A stretch of DNA of 64,000 nucleotides from Chloroflexi bacterium HGW-Chloroflexi-4 (GTDB lineage: Bacteria > Chloroflexota > Anaerolineae > Anaerolineales > Anaerolineaceae), in the NCBI GenBank assembly GCA_002840715.1, contig PHBW01000007.1, positions 1 to 64,000 on the forward strand, in the 5' to 3' direction. Every line of letters begins with the position of its first letter. Positions within the stretch are counted from its first letter, which is position 1. The notes beneath the pieces were generated by a model that saw only the letters and a program-made list of their open reading frames with translations, was not told where the DNA came from and searched no databases. Shown one piece after another: positions 62,167 to 64,000 of this stretch. The position numbers and the translations under genes were made by a program.

Positions 62167-63273
62167 ATGTTCAAAGAATCCGTCTATATTCCCGTAGATA
62201 CTTTAAGGTCCTTTATCAAAGATGTTTTAGTTAAATGCGGCGTGCCATCCGCAGATGCGGATGTATGCGCAGACGTCATCATTGAGTCGGACAAAAGAGG
62301 GATTGAATCTCACGGCATTGGCCGTTTGAAGTATTACTACGACCGTATCAAAGCTGGTCAGCATCAAGTGGTGACTGAATTCGAAGTTGTAAAAAACGGC
62401 CCCACTACCGCAGTAATAGACGGACATCACGGCATGGGCATGGTGATTGCTAAACGCTCCATGCAGATGGCGATTGATAAAGCCAAGGAATTTGGAATGG
62501 GATCCGTTGCCGTCAGAAATTCAACTCATTTTGGTATCGCGGGCTATTATCCTTTAATGGCAATCCAACAAAATATGATCGGCATGGCTTTTACCAATGC
62601 AAGACCTTCTGTTTCTCCCACTTTTGGTGCTGAAGGAATGCTGGGAACAAATCCGATTGCTTTTGGAGCGCCAACCGACGAAGCTATTCCCTTCTTGTAT
62701 GACGGTGCTACACCAATCACGCAGAGAGGCAAGATCGAAGTCTACAATCGCGCCGAAAAACCACTCCCCGAAGGCTGGGTAATGGATGAAAATGGCAACC
62801 TCATGACTGACTCGAAAAAAGCATTGGATGCTTTGGAAAAGCGAAAAGCGTCCTTCTTGCCATTAGGCGGACCTGGTGAACTGATGGCTGGTTATAAAGG
62901 TTATGGCCTTGGAACAATGGTGGAAATATTCTCGACTGCATTACAAACAGGGGTTTTCATGCAAGCACTTTCTGGTGTTGCACCCGACGGTTCACCGCAG
63001 CCCTTCCGACTTGGTCACTTCTTTTTGGCAATAGATATTGAGAGTTTCACAACATTGAATGAATTTAAAGCAATAACCGGCCAAATCTTGAGAGATCTGC
63101 GCAATTCCAGAAAAGTACCTGGACACGACCGAATTTATACTGCCGGTGAAAAAGAGTATGACATGCTTGCCGTTACCCGGTCAAAAGGGATTGAAGTAAA
63201 CCAGAACTTGCAGAAGGATATTAAGTATCTAGTTCAGGAATTAAAACTGGATGACTACAGTTTTCCGTTCTAA
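62167..63273 (+). CDS. Ldh2-family NAD(P)-dependent 2-hydroxyacid dehydrogenase
   Basis: A protein of 368 residues, typical for the malate/L-lactate dehydrogenase type 2 (YlbC/YiaK/AllD) family. Visible motifs: ESHGIGRLKYYYDRI (early catalytic region), VRNSTHFGIAGYYPLMA (active-site His), LGTNPIAFGAP and GYKGYGLGTMVEIFS. Members reduce or oxidise 2-keto and 2-hydroxy acids such as malate, sulfolactate, ureidoglycolate and diketogulonate; this substrate is unknown. GGAGG lies five bases before the ATG. It is divergent from the cupin operon, shares its operator and faces the converging IclR gene. Confidence 0.9.
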   Translation: MFKESVYIPVDTLRSFIKDVLVKCGVPSADADVCADVIIESDKRGIESHGIGRLKYYYDRIKAGQHQVVTEFEVVKNGPTTAVIDGHHGMGMVIAKRSMQMAIDKAKEFGMGSVAVRNSTHFGIAGYYPLMAIQQNMIGMAFTNARPSVSPTFGAEGMLGTNPIAFGAPTDEAIPFLYDGATPITQRGKIEVYNRAEKPLPEGWVMDENGNLMTDSKKALDALEKRKASFLPLGGPGELMAGYKGYGLGTMVEIFSTALQTGVFMQALSGVAPDGSPQPFRLGHFFLAIDIESFTTLNEFKAITGQILRDLRNSRKVPGHDRIYTAGEKEYDMLAVTRSKGIEVNQNLQKDIKYLVQELKLDDYSFPF

Positions 63274-63316
63274 TGGTTATTGAACCACCCTCTGAACTTT
63301 AATAAACCTGGTGGAA

Positions 63317-64000
63317 TTACATTGTAACGCTTCCGTTCCAGCCTAATCGTCGGGAGATGGTGTCAGCATACTCGCATAATGTTTTTGAGATTTGCGCCAT
63401 TCTTTCATCTGACATTCGCCTTACAGGAGCTGGTACGCTGATCGCTGCTATAACAACGCCAGTATAGTTACGAATGGGCGCAGCCACTGCACGAATACCT
63501 TCTTCATACTCTTCATGGTCAAATGCGTAGCCTTTTTCACGAATATGAGCAAGTTCTTCAAGTAATTTTTCCGGCGATACCACAGTATTTTTTGTATACG
63601 CTTGTAATGGGGTCCTTAAAATTGCTTGCAGGTCTTTTTCTGAGGCATATGCTAAAAATAGTTTCCCTGTGGATGTGCAGTGTACAGGAAGCCTTTGTCC
63701 AACTGCAGCAGCAATTGTCAGAGTTTGATGACTTTGGAGTACTTCAACATAAAGAACCTGCTTATCTTGAAAAACGCTAAGATCAATGGCTTCATCCCAC
63801 TCATCGATGAATTTTTTCATAAATGGGACGGATTCACGACGAAGATCCATACGGCGCAGCACTTTAAAACCGAGATCAATCATTTGAATGCCAAGTCGAT
63901 ATTTTTGACCATCAGCAGTTCTTTCGATAAAACCCATATTGAGCATGGTGGTTAAGATCCGATGGGTAGTGGCTTTATGAAGACCAATAGCTTCAGAAAT
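63317..64000 (-). CDS. IclR-family transcriptional regulator, 5' end outside window
   Basis: 227 residues are visible and the frame runs off the right edge. The first visible residues, ISEAIGLHKATTHRILTTM, are the recognition helix of the winged HTH, so only about 25-35 residues are missing. The effector domain follows with LPVHCTSTGKLFLA, the IclR ligand-pocket region, and GYAFDHEEYEEGIRAVAAPIRN. IclR proteins control breakdown of aromatic, sugar-acid and glyoxylate-type compounds and bind 15-base palindromes such as TGAAAC-N3-GTTTCA (KdgR-like). It is the best candidate for the regulator of the shared operator. It converges with the dehydrogenase gene. Confidence 0.92.
   Translation of the reverse strand: MSEAIGLHKATTHRILTTMLNMGFIERTADGQKYRLGIQMIDLGFKVLRRMDLRRESVPFMKKFIDEWDEAIDLSVFQDKQVLYVEVLQSHQTLTIAAAVGQRLPVHCTSTGKLFLAYASEKDLQAILRTPLQAYTKNTVVSPEKLLEELAHIREKGYAFDHEEYEEGIRAVAAPIRNYTGVVIAAISVPAPVRRMSDERMAQISKTLCEYADTISRRLGWNGSVTM

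Overview
The window looks like a chromosomal contig of a moderate-GC anaerobic bacterium, most plausibly a member of the Chloroflexota (Anaerolineae-like). This is inferred from lipoproteins with long TPxP/APTEA linkers, tungsten-type aldehyde ferredoxin oxidoreductase, many orphan or secondary ABC uptake systems, and frequent TTG/GTG starts. No rRNA, intact tRNA or CRISPR array was found, so the assignment rests on gene content only.

Layout. (1) 1-2653 is the right end of an AT-rich mobile element. It holds the start of an unidentified leftward gene, a 160-base nested inverted repeat that could be an origin, an XRE regulator with a HEPN-like partner, and a complete type III toxin-antitoxin locus: promoter, two 46-base pseudoknot repeats, hairpin and TenpN/CptN-like toxin. 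It ends in tandem copies of a tRNA 3' end (attachment site). (2) 2986-13501 is ordinary chromosome: phosphoesterase, META lipoprotein, two tandem polytopic membrane paralogues, DEDDh exonuclease, a nucleotidyltransferase-like protein, a YdcZ transporter, a 2H phosphoesterase, DUF1232, a lipoprotein, a HEAT protein and small envelope proteins. (3) 13519-23013 is mostly leftward: a 5-alpha-reductase-like methyltransferase, a MarR-controlled heterodimeric ABC exporter, and a secreted gluzincin peptidase coupled to an unusual fused peptide-binding lipoprotein. (4) 23237-30554 has an SH3 lipoprotein, a SatD/DUF3307 pair behind a cluster of TATAGC inverted repeats, an iron-sulfur flavoprotein, a decayed phage-tail remnant and SH3/zinc-ribbon membrane proteins. 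(5) 30570-41007 is a three-gene signalling operon: a 2573-residue soluble histidine kinase with about ten PAS and six GAF domains, a lone receiver, and a REC-REC-PAS-GAF-HD-GYP protein. (6) 41008-42657 is non-coding and holds a perfect 25-bp hairpin, iteron-like repeats and three degenerate tRNA-3'-end/terminator units, a second integration scar.

(7) 42658-64000 is a catabolic island. It encodes a W-AOR with a MoaD-like partner, a chemoreceptor, two BD-FAE-type esterases flanking a ribose-type ABC importer, a LysR regulator, a Liv-type ABC importer, a cupin/U32-like/creatininase operon, an Ldh2-family dehydrogenase and an IclR regulator running off the end. Five promoters in this island share one architecture: a -10 box followed 4-6 bases later by a 15-base TGAAAC...GTTTCA-type palindrome. 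This links the AOR, the chemoreceptor, the esterase/sugar operon, the cupin operon and the dehydrogenase into one probable regulon, with the IclR protein as the natural candidate regulator. The substrate is unknown. An esterified carbohydrate, cyclitol or sugar acid is plausible but unproven.
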